DNA of 64,000 nucleotides from Yersinia vastinensis (GTDB lineage: Bacteria > Pseudomonadota > Gammaproteobacteria > Enterobacterales > Enterobacteriaceae). This document shows, piece after piece, positions 52,801 through 61,833 of the stretch (position 1 is the first letter of the stretch; every line of letters starts with the position of its first letter). Where the stretch lies: contig NZ_CACVAF010000001.1 in NCBI RefSeq assembly GCF_902726565.1, positions 248,001 to 312,000 on the forward strand. The letters are read 5' to 3'. The notes beneath the pieces are model-generated. The model was given only the letters and a program-made list of their open reading frames with translations, had not been told where the DNA came from and did not search any database. Made by a program: the position numbers and the translations under genes.

Positions 52801-52957
52801 AGCTGACGCGAATGATGACTTGCGTATCTGACAGGTCCGGCAAGGCATCCAGCGGTGTCTGTTGCAGGGACCAAATCCCCCATGCTGCCATCATCACCGC
52901 CCCCAACAGCACCAATAGCCGGTTGCGCAATGACCAGCGGATAATGGCTGCAATCAT
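49826..52957 (-). CDS. cusA: Cu(I)/Ag(I) efflux RND pump CusA
   Basis: 1043-residue HME-RND inner-membrane transporter that expels Cu(I)/Ag(I) by proton antiport. The methionine cluster that binds Cu(I)/Ag(I) in E. coli CusA is conserved: Met572 ([10 protein letters not shown]), Met622 (PLTMIETTI) and Met671 (RLDMLSTG). The charged transmembrane segment [16 protein letters not shown] (about 400-415) supports proton relay. Twelve helices and two large periplasmic loops. The ATG overlaps the cusB stop (ATGA). The methionine cluster argues against a Zn/Co/Ni CzcA specificity. Confidence 0.95.
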   Translation of the reverse strand: MIAAIIRWSLRNRLLVLLGAVMMAAWGIWSLQQTPLDALPDLSDTQVIIRVSYPGKAPQVVEDQVTYPLTTTMLSVPGAKTVRGFSMFGDAYVYVLFDDGTDPYWARSRVLEYLSQVQSTLPAEAKTSLGPDATGVGWIYEYALIDRTGKHSLADLRALQDWTLKFELKTVPNVSEVASVGGMVRQYQVVLDPERMRALNLSHQQIANAIADSNQEGGGSVLEMGAAEYMVRASGYLKTLDDFRNIVITARSGIPILLSDVSTVRMGPEMRRGVAELNGEGEVAGGIIVMRYGKNALETINGVKEKLQQIQRSLPAGVEIVPVYDRSQLITQAIDSLSFKLLEEFLVVAVICSLFLFHFRSALVAIITLPLGILGAFIVMHYQGVNANIMSLGGIAIAIGAMVDAAIVMIENMHKVLEQWRRDNPGQTPVSQDYWRISEQAAIEVGPALFCSLLIITLSFIPVFTLQAQEGRMFSPLAFTKTYAMAVSAGLAITLVPVLMGYFIRGKIPNENANPINRWLIALYHPVLTAVLARPKTTLAIAGMLLLVTLYPLSRLGSEFMPALDEGDLLYMPSTLPGISVREASYLLQQTDRLIKTVPEVDTVFGKAGRAETATDPAPLTMIETTIRFKPKDQWRPGMTMDKLIEELDATVNVPGIANLWVPPIRNRLDMLSTGIKSPVGIKVNGKNVQQIEQVAQQIEQVVRKVPGVTSALSERLAGGRYVDIDIDRKRAARYGVSVKELQSLVETVIGGQNIGETIEGRERYPINLRYPREIRDSLQKLRDLPVVTASGGQVALSELADIKVAEGPPMLKSENARLSDWVYIDLRGRDLKSAVTEMQQAVAQQITLPEGVSLSWSGQFEYLERATAKLKIVLPVTLMIIFVLLYVTFSSVRDAALIMTTLPFALIGGVWLLYGLGYNFSVAAAVGFIALAGVAAEFGVIMVLYLNQAVKKHQQPGVAMSHREMSAAIHEGAVLRVRPKAMTVATIMAGLLPIMWGGGTGSEVMQRIAAPMIGGMVSAPLLSMLVIPAVYMLLHKKEHQPS

Positions 52958-54483
52958 AAGTGGCTCCCATGGATATCTGTGTTGTTATGGGTTTTTACTG
53001 GTTGGATCTGGCGGATCTGCGCACCTTGCTCATTTAAGGTGAAGGTAAAATTCACCTGACTGCCGACAGTAATTTCTGGCGATAAATTGCCCGGTGGCAG
53101 CAAGAAATCCATGGTCATTGCCCCCCATTTCAATGCAGCTATCGGGCCATGGGACAAGGTGATCGTTGAGCCGTTAATCGCATTGACCTCTCCTTGTACT
53201 GAGTAGACATCAACCGGCGTTTTCGCGCTGTCATCTATGACTGGCGTGGGGGTTTCAGCGGTGTCATCCATTTGCGGCAAGGCACTTTGTAAACTGGCTT
53301 CTGAATCAATCAGGAATTGCCCTGAGGTTACGACAAGCTGGCCGTCGCTCAACCCTGATTTGATCTCAACCCAGCCATCCTGAGTTTGTCCGGCACTGAC
53401 CTCTACCGGTTTAAAATGACCATTACCTTGCGCCAGCAACACCCTATTGCGGTTGCCGCTCATCAGTAACGCTTCCTGCGGAATGGCGAGCACGGGTTCA
53501 AGGTTACCCGATTGCGCAGACTGCACATTCAGGTACATACCCGGTTTTAGCTTCTGCTGGGGGTTTTCCAAAACGATTCGCGCTTTTAGAGTGCGGGTGG
53601 TGAGATCCATATTGGGTAATAACTCACTCACTTTGCCGTGAAAGACATCACCTGGCCAACTGGCGGTGGTGGCGGAAATCTCACTGCCCATTTGGACTAA
53701 ACTGGCTTGTGATTGTGGGTAATCCACTACGATCCACACAGGATCAAGATTGGCTAATTCAAATAACGATTGGGTTGCTGTCACTTGTGAACCTGCGCGG
53801 ATATCCAGCTTATTGACGTAACCATTGGCAGGGGAGCGTAATGTCACCCGAGTTTGTGGTTGGCCACTTTTTTCTACGCTGCGAATCACCTCTTCTGGCA
53901 TAAATTGCAGTTGTAGCCGCTGGCGGGCGGCGGCGGTTAATGGGCCATCACCCAACTGCCGAATGGCCAAATACTCCTGCTGCGCGGCACTCCAATCCGG
54001 TATCCATAACTGTGCTAAGGGCTGATTTTTCATCACCGGTTGCTGATCGGCTCTCACATATAATTGCTCGATAATGCCGTTCGCCCGTGCTGCGATCACT
54101 TGCACGCCACGTTCATCTGTCGCGACAGTGCCATAACCCGTAAGGCGATAGTCGAGTGTCCGCATTTCAGCCGGTGCGGTGCGCACCCCCAGATTTTGTT
54201 GTTGGCGGGCGCTGATGGTCACGCCGCCATCGTCCTCGGTTTCGCCGGCATAACGCGGCACTAACTCCATATCCATAAAGGGCGATTTTCCCGGTTTATC
54301 GAAGCGCTGGCCGGGGGACATCGGATCATACCAATAAAGTACTTTACGGCCATTCTCTACGGGGGTGTCAGCACGGGTTGCCATCGCTGACGTGGCATGG
54401 GGCGCGGGTTTCCCTAATAGATAGCCAGTGAGGCCACTGATGACGGCGACAGCCACTAAAGTCAGACTGAATAACTTTTTCAT
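52954..54483 (-). CDS. cusB: CusB periplasmic adaptor with C-terminal CusF-like domain
   Basis: 509-residue membrane-fusion protein linking CusA and CusC. N-terminal anchor (about 5-24), a heavy-metal-binding segment with [20 protein letters not shown] then MDMELVP (Met70/Met72), and barrel-sandwich and coiled-coil adaptor domains. An extra domain follows from about residue 426. It reads [18 protein letters not shown] and matches CusF, with His445, Trp453, Met456 and Met458 as Cu(I) ligands. E. coli CusB ends before this domain. The ATG at 54483 overlaps the cusC stop; an in-frame extension upstream is rejected. Confidence 0.93.
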   Translation of the reverse strand: MKKLFSLTLVAVAVISGLTGYLLGKPAPHATSAMATRADTPVENGRKVLYWYDPMSPGQRFDKPGKSPFMDMELVPRYAGETEDDGGVTISARQQQNLGVRTAPAEMRTLDYRLTGYGTVATDERGVQVIAARANGIIEQLYVRADQQPVMKNQPLAQLWIPDWSAAQQEYLAIRQLGDGPLTAAARQRLQLQFMPEEVIRSVEKSGQPQTRVTLRSPANGYVNKLDIRAGSQVTATQSLFELANLDPVWIVVDYPQSQASLVQMGSEISATTASWPGDVFHGKVSELLPNMDLTTRTLKARIVLENPQQKLKPGMYLNVQSAQSGNLEPVLAIPQEALLMSGNRNRVLLAQGNGHFKPVEVSAGQTQDGWVEIKSGLSDGQLVVTSGQFLIDSEASLQSALPQMDDTAETPTPVIDDSAKTPVDVYSVQGEVNAINGSTITLSHGPIAALKWGAMTMDFLLPPGNLSPEITVGSQVNFTFTLNEQGAQIRQIQPVKTHNNTDIHGSHL

Positions 54484-55778
54484 CGCGCGATCTCCTGCGG
54501 GGTCAGATAACGGATGGCAGCCCAAGTACGCGCTAATTCACGGGCGGCGTTGCTGGTATTGAGTTGGCTGTCGAGTAGGGCGCGTCTTGCTTCCAAGACA
54601 CTGCTCAAATCGCTTTTATTGGCTTGATACTGCGTCATGATTAAATCAACTCGTTGTTTTTGCAGCGGTAAAACTTCATTGGTCTGCCGTTGCCATAGTT
54701 GCTGCGTGGCCTGATACTGCGCCAGCAGGGTATCGAGCTGCGCCCGATGATCACGGGTCAGTAAGGTCAGTTGGTCATTGGCTTCCATAGTGCGAGAAAC
54801 ATCGGCGGCATAGTCTTTATCCTGACGTTGCGAGCGGAATAGCGGGAGGTCGACAGTTATCATCACCCCCGCCATATCGTCATACTCTTGCGCTCGTTTG
54901 GCGTAATAAACTTCAATACCAATGTCTGGTGTGGCAGCAATAGCAGATTGTGCAGAACGCGCTTTGGCTACTTCGGCCTCACGGCTGGCAAGCAAGACTT
55001 CTGGATGCTGATTAATGGCATCGCGTAAGACGGCGATATCAGCGGGTAGACGAGTGAAGGAGGGCAGCGGGCCATTGATGTGTTGAACCTCAATACCAGT
55101 CAACTGAGTCAGTTGGGTTTGCGCCAATGCCACATCGCGCTGGGCAGTGGTTAATCTATCTTGCATGGCGGAAAGTGTCAGGCGGGCATCCAGCACTGAA
55201 CTGGGTAACGTGCTACCGCTGGCGACGCCAGCACGTTGTAATCCCACTTGTTTTTCACTCTCTCGCACCAAGATTTTGGCATCACTCACTGCCTGTTCAG
55301 TCAGTGCTAGATCCAGCCAAGCTTGCGCGGTCTCTTTTTGTAGCCGGGTACGGATAGTTTCGCTTCCCGCCGCGGTTTTGCGGGCTTCAGCACTCAGGGT
55401 ATCGGCTTTTCTCTGCCGCTTATCACTGCTGACATAATCCTGCATGATGCCAACTCGCTGCATCGTCATACCCTCACGGGTAAAACGGCGGTCATTATTG
55501 CCTCCGACTGGTAGGTTTTCTATGCCAAATTTCAGCTTGGGATCAGGCAGTTGAGTGGCAGAACTTGCCATATTTTCGAGTGCATTAACCTGATGTTGAT
55601 TGGCAGACAATTCGGCAGAATAGTGCTGCGCGGAAACCAGCGCTTGTTCCAATGTGATATTCGCGCCATAGCTGAGGGTGGGCAGGCCCAATGCTACAGC
55701 CATCAACCAGCGGGCCAGTCCTAAGTTCAATGCAGCCGAAAACCGCACCTGCTGTGGGTGATTAAATTGAGGGTTCAT
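54480..55778 (-). CDS. cusC: Outer-membrane efflux channel of the Cus system (CusC/TolC family)
   Basis: 432-residue outer-membrane factor. The start at 55778 (MNPQFNHPQQVRFSAALNLG) follows a gggag site and has a signal peptide ending LSYGA; a 40-codon upstream frame overlaps cusF and is rejected. The two outer-membrane-factor repeats are seen (LEQALVSAQHYSAELSANQ, LARTWAAIRYL at the end). Unlike E. coli CusC it has no lipobox cysteine, so it is closer to soluble-signal TolC-type members of CzcC/CusC. Confidence 0.88.
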   Translation of the reverse strand: MNPQFNHPQQVRFSAALNLGLARWLMAVALGLPTLSYGANITLEQALVSAQHYSAELSANQHQVNALENMASSATQLPDPKLKFGIENLPVGGNNDRRFTREGMTMQRVGIMQDYVSSDKRQRKADTLSAEARKTAAGSETIRTRLQKETAQAWLDLALTEQAVSDAKILVRESEKQVGLQRAGVASGSTLPSSVLDARLTLSAMQDRLTTAQRDVALAQTQLTQLTGIEVQHINGPLPSFTRLPADIAVLRDAINQHPEVLLASREAEVAKARSAQSAIAATPDIGIEVYYAKRAQEYDDMAGVMITVDLPLFRSQRQDKDYAADVSRTMEANDQLTLLTRDHRAQLDTLLAQYQATQQLWQRQTNEVLPLQKQRVDLIMTQYQANKSDLSSVLEARRALLDSQLNTSNAARELARTWAAIRYLTPQEIAR

Positions 55779-55791
55779 TTTGGCTCCCGCC

Positions 55792-56196
55792 TTACGGCTG
55801 CTGTGCTGAGATGGCGGTGAGCTGATAACCTTGTTCAGTCTGGCGGAAGCTGAATGTGACCTGCGTCCCCACGGGGAGGGGGGCGGCCAGCAAATCATCC
55901 GGCAGGTCGAAAGTCATGGTCATAGGGGGCCAGTTTAGGGCCGCAATTGCACTGTGGGCGATGGAAACACGGGTGGCATTCCAGGCTTTGATTTGCCCAC
56001 GGGAGTGGTAGTTATTGGTGTCTTTCGCCGCAGGGTTATCATGTGCAGTATCGGTCATCATCGCCCCATGGTCATGGGACATTGGCATGTTGTCAGCCAT
56101 AGGCACGGTAGCCGCGAAAAGAGAAGTGGAGAACAGTGCCGCAGCACAAAACACGATACCCGCCGTAGCGGAAAGGGCGTGGGATAAGACTTTCAT
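55792..56196 (-). CDS. cusF: Periplasmic Cu(I)/Ag(I)-binding protein, CusF-like
   Basis: 134 residues from the ATG at 56196 (preceded by ggagct). Signal peptide ending FAA, a His/Met-rich linker (MADNMPMSHDHGAMMTD, about 33-49), and a CusF OB-fold with IAHSAIAALNWPPMTMTF. The Cu(I) ligands His81, Trp89, Met92 and Met94 are all present. It hands metal to the CusB/CusA pump. The His/Met-rich linker is longer than in E. coli CusF and could add metal capacity. First gene of cusF-cusC-cusB-cusA. Confidence 0.92.
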   Translation of the reverse strand: MKVLSHALSATAGIVFCAAALFSTSLFAATVPMADNMPMSHDHGAMMTDTAHDNPAAKDTNNYHSRGQIKAWNATRVSIAHSAIAALNWPPMTMTFDLPDDLLAAPLPVGTQVTFSFRQTEQGYQLTAISAQQP

Positions 56197-56271
56197 AGAA
56201 ATAGCTCCAAAACATAAAGTAAACACAACACGCCAAAACGGCGTGAATAATGTGATTAAAAATGTCTGGAT

Positions 56272-56730
56272 CTATTCTCTAAATCGGCAAAAAGCGATTT
56301 CAGTGGGTGGCCCGACAATGGGGGGAGTGTGCCAGTCAACATGATGCACACGTGGTGTTTGCTGTGCATCTGCCAACATTAGTTCCGTGTGGGTCGGCAG
56401 TACCGCGAGCACCAGTACTCCGCTATCAGACTGAATCGAGTCTGGAACACAGTGTTTTTCACACAAAGAGTTTTGCGCTTGACCATGCGACATATCCATC
56501 ATTGATGGCATCGCGTGCATTGATGAGTGCTGTAAACGATCTGGCTGTAAATGCCCTTGATGCTGGGTGAATACCGGTGAAGCGGCAGGGGTAATATCAC
56601 ACTGATGGCCAGCAATAGCCAATTGCGCATTGAGGATCAACCAGCAGGCAACCAGCAGCATACCGCACATGCGCATTTTACTGGCGCGCATCCGGTGCAT
56701 AAGCTGTGGTAATCCCTTAAATGCTGGCAT
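56272..56730 (-). CDS. Exported Cys/His/Met-rich protein of unknown function upstream of cus
   Basis: 152 residues, not recognised as a named family. The N terminus is basic then hydrophobic (MRMCGMLLVACWLILNAQLA, ending AIAG), a plausible export signal or anchor. The mature part is rich in His, Met and Cys (LQHSSMHAMPSMMDMSHG, CEKHCVPD) and ends VGPPTEIAFCRFRE. Similar short proteins with a C-terminal PP-x-RFxE tail are often found beside copper-resistance genes. It lies 75 bases before cusF on the same strand and is probably the first gene of the copper operon. A copper role is inference. Confidence 0.65.
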   Translation of the reverse strand: MPAFKGLPQLMHRMRASKMRMCGMLLVACWLILNAQLAIAGHQCDITPAASPVFTQHQGHLQPDRLQHSSMHAMPSMMDMSHGQAQNSLCEKHCVPDSIQSDSGVLVLAVLPTHTELMLADAQQTPRVHHVDWHTPPIVGPPTEIAFCRFRE

Positions 56731-57178
56731 GTTTACCCTGAATAAGTGGCGGTATTAAATAGCCCTGTCAGCGAGTATAGGACTATCTCCCTGTTTTTAG
56801 AATGGTTTTGTCCGGTTACGCGGAATGAAATGAAAGGTTATTAAAAGGTTAGCATGATGAATTTGTTAGATTTATTTTTAAGTCACGGGAGAAAATACAG
56901 TGAGTCGTAGCGAAAATTTACTTATCTTTAAACACTAGCCATCGTGAAACCCGCATCAGCCGAACCGACGGGGGAAATATCAATAACCCATATCAGGGAA
57001 ATAGGTGGCATTTTAGAAAGGGTGTGCATCATATCATTGCAAATAATAATGCCTCTCAATATTATTTGTATTTATATAATAATCACGAATGAATTTAACT
57101 CGTTATCAGATTGCAGCCGGATAAAATTTGCACGCTAAGGGTTAATAGACTTGAGCAATGAAATGAAGAGGATGGCGT
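56731..57178. other. Divergent control region of the copper operon and fes
   Basis: About 450 AT-rich bases. An imperfect inverted repeat caaataataat / aatattatttg is at about 57040-57068, but it does not fit the Fur consensus well. No CueR-type or CusR-type operator could be assigned with confidence. No coding region is supported. Confidence 0.45.
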
Positions 57179-58483
57179 GTGGGCACGACAAATGAATACC
57201 CGGACAGTCAACGTTTGTTAGCAGACCCTTTGGTTGGCAGTGACCCATGGTGGCAGCAGATAGCGCAATGGGGAACTCCACTGGTGGAACCAGTCGCGGC
57301 TGGCAAAGTAAAACTGACCTTCCTGTGGCGTGATCGGCAAGCAAAGGCACACGACGCAGTTTATATCGATGTTAACGGCGTCACTGACCACCATAGCGTG
57401 CACCCTGAAACCCTCCAGCATTTGGGCCAGACGGATGTGTGGTATTGGCAGGCTGAGGTGGAGTCTGATTTTCGCGGCAGTTATTGCTTTATTCCTGTTA
57501 CTGCCGAGCAGTGCCTAAATTTGCCCGAAGGGACAGTACAAGAACGACGTCAGGCGCAGCGTAATTGGTGGATTTCATTGCTAGATCAGGCAGAAAACGA
57601 TCCGTTAAATCCCACGGCCGCCCATGGCAGTTACCGGGGAAGGCCACTGTCAGCGGTGCATTTGGCCGATGCCTTGCCCCAGCTTGCTTGGCAGCCAATT
57701 GATGCGGGCCAAGCACTGCCAACCGATCCAACGCGGTTGCAGTTGATCACTTGGCATAGCACGCGGTTAGGTAATTGTCGCAAGGTGTGGATTTACCACA
57801 CAATTGATAGCCAAGGTCTTGGCGCGGAAGATAAAACCGAGCGTCCATTGGCCATCTTGCTCGATGGTCAGTATTGGGCGCAGGGGCAGACGATATTTGG
57901 TGTATTGGATAATGAAACGGCTGCCGGTCGTTTACCCGCCAGTGTCTATGTGTTGATCGATATTATCGACCAACCGCATCGCGCGCAGGAATTACCCTGC
58001 AATCAGGATTTTTGGCAGGCACTACAAACTGAACTACTGCCACAAGTGGCCTTGCTGCAACCTTTCACTGAGAAGGCTTCTCGTACTGTGGTTGCTGGGC
58101 AAAGTTTTGGTGGATTGGCGTCGTTATACGCTGGATTACATTGGCCGCAGCGTTTTGGCTGTGTACTAAGCCAGTCAGGGTCATTTTGGTGGCCAGATGT
58201 TGATAATCTTAAGGTATTGACAGCGGGAACGGCTAAATGTCGGGGCTGGCTGACCGAACAGGTTTACCAAGGTTTGGGGGCGGGCCATCCATTGGATATT
58301 TTTATGGAGGCAGGCCGTCGTGAGAATGTGATTTATCAAGTCAATGAAGCCATGAGTGAAGCGCTGCGTCAGGCGGGGCATCGGTTGCATTATCGAATTT
58401 ATGCTGGTGGCCACGATGCTTTGTGCTGGCGCGGTGGCTTGATTGATGGGCTGCACTGTTTATTAGGTTCCCCAGAAGGATGA
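57179..58483 (+). CDS. fes: Enterochelin (enterobactin) esterase Fes
   Basis: Cytoplasmic serine esterase that hydrolyses ferric enterobactin to free iron; 434 residues from a GTG at 57179, six bases after an aagagga site. N-terminal beta domain of the family (VKLTFLWRDRQAKAHDAVYI, about 45-64) and C-terminal alpha/beta-hydrolase with nucleophile GQSFGGLASLYAG and histidine in YAGGHDALCWRGGLIDG. It converges on fepC, and with fepBDGC completes enterobactin use. The producer genes (entABCEF) are not in the window. Confidence 0.92.
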   Translation: MGTTNEYPDSQRLLADPLVGSDPWWQQIAQWGTPLVEPVAAGKVKLTFLWRDRQAKAHDAVYIDVNGVTDHHSVHPETLQHLGQTDVWYWQAEVESDFRGSYCFIPVTAEQCLNLPEGTVQERRQAQRNWWISLLDQAENDPLNPTAAHGSYRGRPLSAVHLADALPQLAWQPIDAGQALPTDPTRLQLITWHSTRLGNCRKVWIYHTIDSQGLGAEDKTERPLAILLDGQYWAQGQTIFGVLDNETAAGRLPASVYVLIDIIDQPHRAQELPCNQDFWQALQTELLPQVALLQPFTEKASRTVVAGQSFGGLASLYAGLHWPQRFGCVLSQSGSFWWPDVDNLKVLTAGTAKCRGWLTEQVYQGLGAGHPLDIFMEAGRRENVIYQVNEAMSEALRQAGHRLHYRIYAGGHDALCWRGGLIDGLHCLLGSPEG

Positions 58484-58734
58484 TTGGGGGAAGTGTAAGC
58501 AACCAAATGCCAATAAAAAGGCTGTAAACAATGTGGTTTTTTAACCCAAGATACTCGGGCATAGCCACACCGAGGGGCGCTCTGGCGGCTTATGCCGCTA
58601 TGGCCTCATCGGCATGCACTCCCCAATAACGGCGTTTGTCAGCAATCTGACATTCATCTGTTTTTATCGCCGATTTTTGCCATTTCTTTCGTGTTCGGCG
58701 ATCAGAATCAACAGCAGAACTATTCAGTAAGGCC

Positions 58735-59544
58735 CTAAAACCGGCCCTTTGGGATCACGAGCGGGGTATGCGACACCGGATCATCAATGATCAAACATGG
58801 CATACCAAACACCTGCTCCACCAGATCGGCCGTGATCACTTCCCGAGGATTGCCCTGTGCAACAATCTGCCCATCGCGCATGGCGATAATATGGGTGGCA
58901 TAGCGGCAGGCATGATTAAGATCATGCAAGACAGCAACGAGGGTATGATTATGCTGCTGATTCAATTCACTAAATAATTCAAGTAAATCAATCTGATGAG
59001 CAATATCCAAATAAGTCGTTGGCTCATCCAACAGTAATAATGGCGTTTGCTGTGCCAGCACCATGGCTATCCAAACACGCTGACGCTGCCCGCCGGATAA
59101 GGCATCTACCGGTCTGTCAGCCAGATCACTCACCCCCGTGGCTTGCATCGCATTGCTGACGGCCAGCTTGTCGGCTTGTGTCCACTGCTGTAATAATTTT
59201 TGATGAGGATAGCGACCCCGCGCGACCAAATCCAGCACGCTGATACCGTCCGGGGCCTGCGAACTTTGCGGCAATAACCCTAAATGACGTGCAACGTGCC
59301 GGGTGTCAACGCGAGCAATATTCTTGCCATCTAAAATGACCTGACCGGCTTGCGGTTTGAGTAAACGGCTTAAGGCTCGCAGCAATGTCGATTTCCCACA
59401 GGCATTTGGGCCGACAATAACCGTAAATTCCCCATCTGGAATGACAACACTCAGATTTTCACTGATTATCTTACCGTCATAACCCAGAGTCAGGGCCTGG
59501 GCCTGCAAACGAGCAGCGTGTGTGGCAGGGCTGACAATATTCAT
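58735..59544 (-). CDS. fepC: Ferric enterobactin ABC transporter ATPase FepC
   Basis: 269-residue ABC ATPase from the ATG at 59544, which overlaps the fepG stop. Walker A VGPNACGKSTLLRALSRLL, ABC signature LSGGQRQRVWIAMVLAQQ, Walker B LLLLDEPTTYLDIAHQ and switch histidine VLHDLNHA are intact. Powers the FepD/FepG permease. An in-frame upstream extension is rejected. Confidence 0.95.
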   Translation of the reverse strand: MNIVSPATHAARLQAQALTLGYDGKIISENLSVVIPDGEFTVIVGPNACGKSTLLRALSRLLKPQAGQVILDGKNIARVDTRHVARHLGLLPQSSQAPDGISVLDLVARGRYPHQKLLQQWTQADKLAVSNAMQATGVSDLADRPVDALSGGQRQRVWIAMVLAQQTPLLLLDEPTTYLDIAHQIDLLELFSELNQQHNHTLVAVLHDLNHACRYATHIIAMRDGQIVAQGNPREVITADLVEQVFGMPCLIIDDPVSHTPLVIPKGRF

Positions 59545-60584
59545 GAGCGCCCGGACTCCCGGATTAAAAGCCAAATAAGATACAAGCCGCCGATGCTGAT
59601 GGTAACCACACCAACTGGCAACTGATTCGGTAAAAATAGGTGCTGGGCGCACAAATCAGCCGCAATCAATAATAGCGCCCCCATCAGCGCAGAAGCTGTT
59701 AAGGTGACGGAAGGGGTGCCTGTCAGACGTTTGGCAATCTGTGGTGCAGCTAAAGCAATAAAGGATATTGGCCCGGCAACGGCAGTGACTGCTGCCATCA
59801 AAATGACGCCAATCGCCATCAAGCTCAAACGGGTTCTTTCGACTGGAACACCTAAAGCCCCGGCGGCATCATCGCCCATTTCCAGCAATGGCATGCGCCG
59901 ACTGAGTAACATAGCAGCTCCGATAGCCATAAAGATAAACATCACGGATGGCAGCCCTTTCGCCCACGTCAGCCCATTAAGCGAACCGGCTCCCCATGCG
60001 GCGGCGGTCATTGCGGCTTCCAATGATGCCGTGATGGTCAGCCAGGTATTAAATGCCGTGAGCATCGCCCCCATTGCAATACCGACAATAATTAAGCGAA
60101 ATCCCTGAATTCCTTGGCGGTAAGCCAACAGATACACCGCCATGGCGGAGAGCAATCCACCGCCGAGGGCGCTACTGGCTATCTCAAAATAGTTGCCGTT
60201 AAACAACGTGATCGCCACTAGCGCTCCGGTATAAGCGCCAGCATTAAATCCAATAATATCGGGGCTGCCTAACGGGTTGCGCACCAGTGATTGAAATATT
60301 GCGCCACTGATACCCAGCGCGGCACCAAAAATCAATGCCATCAGCGCTCGGGGCAACCGCCACTGATTGACAATAATATTCGCCGCCCCTTCGGCGTGGC
60401 CGAATAAGGCAGTAATGACTTGCAGGGGAGATAACGAGAGAGTGCCAACCATTAATGCCAGCATGGCCCCCAATAGACAGGTTAGCAGCAATAAACAACC
60501 AACAATCAGGCGGCGTGGCTGAATACGTAGATTTATCGGGCCATCAGGTTGGCCCAATAACCACGGGGAAGTGACGGGTTTCAT
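59541..60584 (-). CDS. fepG: Ferric enterobactin permease FepG
   Basis: 347-residue FecCD-family permease with about ten membrane helices. It resembles E. coli FepG throughout (GAALGISGAIFQSLVRNPLG, GSPDIIGFNAGA, WNAGSLNGLTWAK-like WGAGSLNGLTWAK, ADLCAQHLFLPNQLPVGVVT). The ATG overlaps the fepD stop by four bases. Confidence 0.93.
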   Translation of the reverse strand: MKPVTSPWLLGQPDGPINLRIQPRRLIVGCLLLLTCLLGAMLALMVGTLSLSPLQVITALFGHAEGAANIIVNQWRLPRALMALIFGAALGISGAIFQSLVRNPLGSPDIIGFNAGAYTGALVAITLFNGNYFEIASSALGGGLLSAMAVYLLAYRQGIQGFRLIIVGIAMGAMLTAFNTWLTITASLEAAMTAAAWGAGSLNGLTWAKGLPSVMFIFMAIGAAMLLSRRMPLLEMGDDAAGALGVPVERTRLSLMAIGVILMAAVTAVAGPISFIALAAPQIAKRLTGTPSVTLTASALMGALLLIAADLCAQHLFLPNQLPVGVVTISIGGLYLIWLLIRESGRS

Positions 60585-61648
60585 AGTGCGGTCATCCTTT
60601 TATTCCGTCGAACCAGCCAGATCAATAATGGCGCGCCAATAAACGCGGTTACGACGGAGACCCGCAATTCTCCGGGGACCAGAAAGCGGCCAACGATATC
60701 AGAGACCAATAACAAAATGGGGGTCATCACCAAAGTAAAAGGTAATACCCAACATTGATTCGGCCCGACAATCCAGCGAGCAATATGCGGCACCATTAGG
60801 CCAACAAAGGCGATAGGGCCTACTGCAGCGGTGGCAGCACCACAGAGTAAAGTGACAGTAACAACGGCCCAAAACTGAGTTTGGGCAATACGTGTCCCCA
60901 TTGCTGCGGCTAAATCTTCCCCCATATGCATTGCATTGAGGGGCCGGGCCAGCAACAAAGCAATGATACAGCCGAGAACAATGGCCGGTGTGACGGCTAT
61001 CACCACGGACATATTGCGGATATCCAGCGAACCGGCTTGCCAGAAGCGCACACTGTCATAGACCTGTGGGTGGGTCAGTGATATCCCGGTCGAAATCCCC
61101 AATAAGACAGCGGCGATGGCCACACCTGAGAGGGTGAGGCGTAGAGGATTCACCCGTCCGCCCCCCAGAGTGCCGACCCAATACACCACCAGTGTTGTCA
61201 CCATGGCACCGATAAATGCGGAAATCATATAGCCATAAATGGCATGAACGCCGAAAACGGTAATGCCGACCACTACTGCAAAGCTGGCGCCAGCATTGAC
61301 GCCTAAAATCCCCGGATCAGCCAGTGGATTGCGGGTAAGGGCTTGAATCACTGCTCCCGATAACCCCAGCGCGGCACCAGCAAGTACACCAATTAAGGTT
61401 CGCGGCAGGCGTGATTCCAAAATTAAAATACTGTCTGCGTTATTGTGATGCCCAAGTAAACTCTGCCAGACCACCGAAAAAGGGATCGCTTTAGCACCGA
61501 GCATCAGGCTAGCAGCCATAACCAATATCAATGCAATAATACTGAGTAATAGCAAAACCCCCGGATGGTAGGATGCGCTTCTCCCTATAGTCGGGACCGG
61601 TTTTGCTGATTTTAATGAAGATGAGGTTGGGGAGTCAGTTGCTGGCAT
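60581..61648 (-). CDS. fepD: Ferric enterobactin permease FepD
   Basis: 355-residue FecCD-family permease, partner of FepG. It matches E. coli FepD in LESRLPRTLIGVLAGAALGL, TRNPLADPGILGVNAGASF, RFWQAGSLDIRN and VPGELRVSVVTAFIGAPLL. First gene of the fepD-fepG-fepC unit, with a Fur box about 40 bases upstream, so iron-repressed. Confidence 0.94.
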   Translation of the reverse strand: MPATDSPTSSSLKSAKPVPTIGRSASYHPGVLLLLSIIALILVMAASLMLGAKAIPFSVVWQSLLGHHNNADSILILESRLPRTLIGVLAGAALGLSGAVIQALTRNPLADPGILGVNAGASFAVVVGITVFGVHAIYGYMISAFIGAMVTTLVVYWVGTLGGGRVNPLRLTLSGVAIAAVLLGISTGISLTHPQVYDSVRFWQAGSLDIRNMSVVIAVTPAIVLGCIIALLLARPLNAMHMGEDLAAAMGTRIAQTQFWAVVTVTLLCGAATAAVGPIAFVGLMVPHIARWIVGPNQCWVLPFTLVMTPILLLVSDIVGRFLVPGELRVSVVTAFIGAPLLIWLVRRNKRMTAL

Positions 61649-61686
61649 TGTAACTCTTTGTTAACAAATGAGTATTCTTATCGTTT

Positions 61687-61701
61687 TGATTATCATTATT
61701 A
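61687..61701 (-). promoter_or_regulatory. Fur box upstream of fepDGC
   Basis: tgattatcattatta fits TGATAATnATTATCA with two mismatches, inside a longer AT-rich overlap that may hold a second Fur dimer. It is 39 bases before the fepD start. Confidence 0.75.
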
Positions 61702-61833
61702 TTTGTTTGATGCATACTACCACGACTTATTATGGGAATGCATTGGCAATTTTTTGCCGGTTGATTTTGATGCCAAGCACCTATTTTGAGCTGCCGAGCG
61801 AAGAGATAGGGCAAGGCAGCTCGCAGATAAAAA

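Noticed and set aside
57040-57068. Fur box upstream of fes
   Set aside because: The AT-rich inverted repeat matches the 7-1-7 consensus poorly, unlike the clear boxes near fepD, fepB and the sigma gene.
56944-57138. 64-codon open frame before fes
   Set aside because: Low-complexity AT-rich translation with no ribosome site; lies in the intergenic control region.
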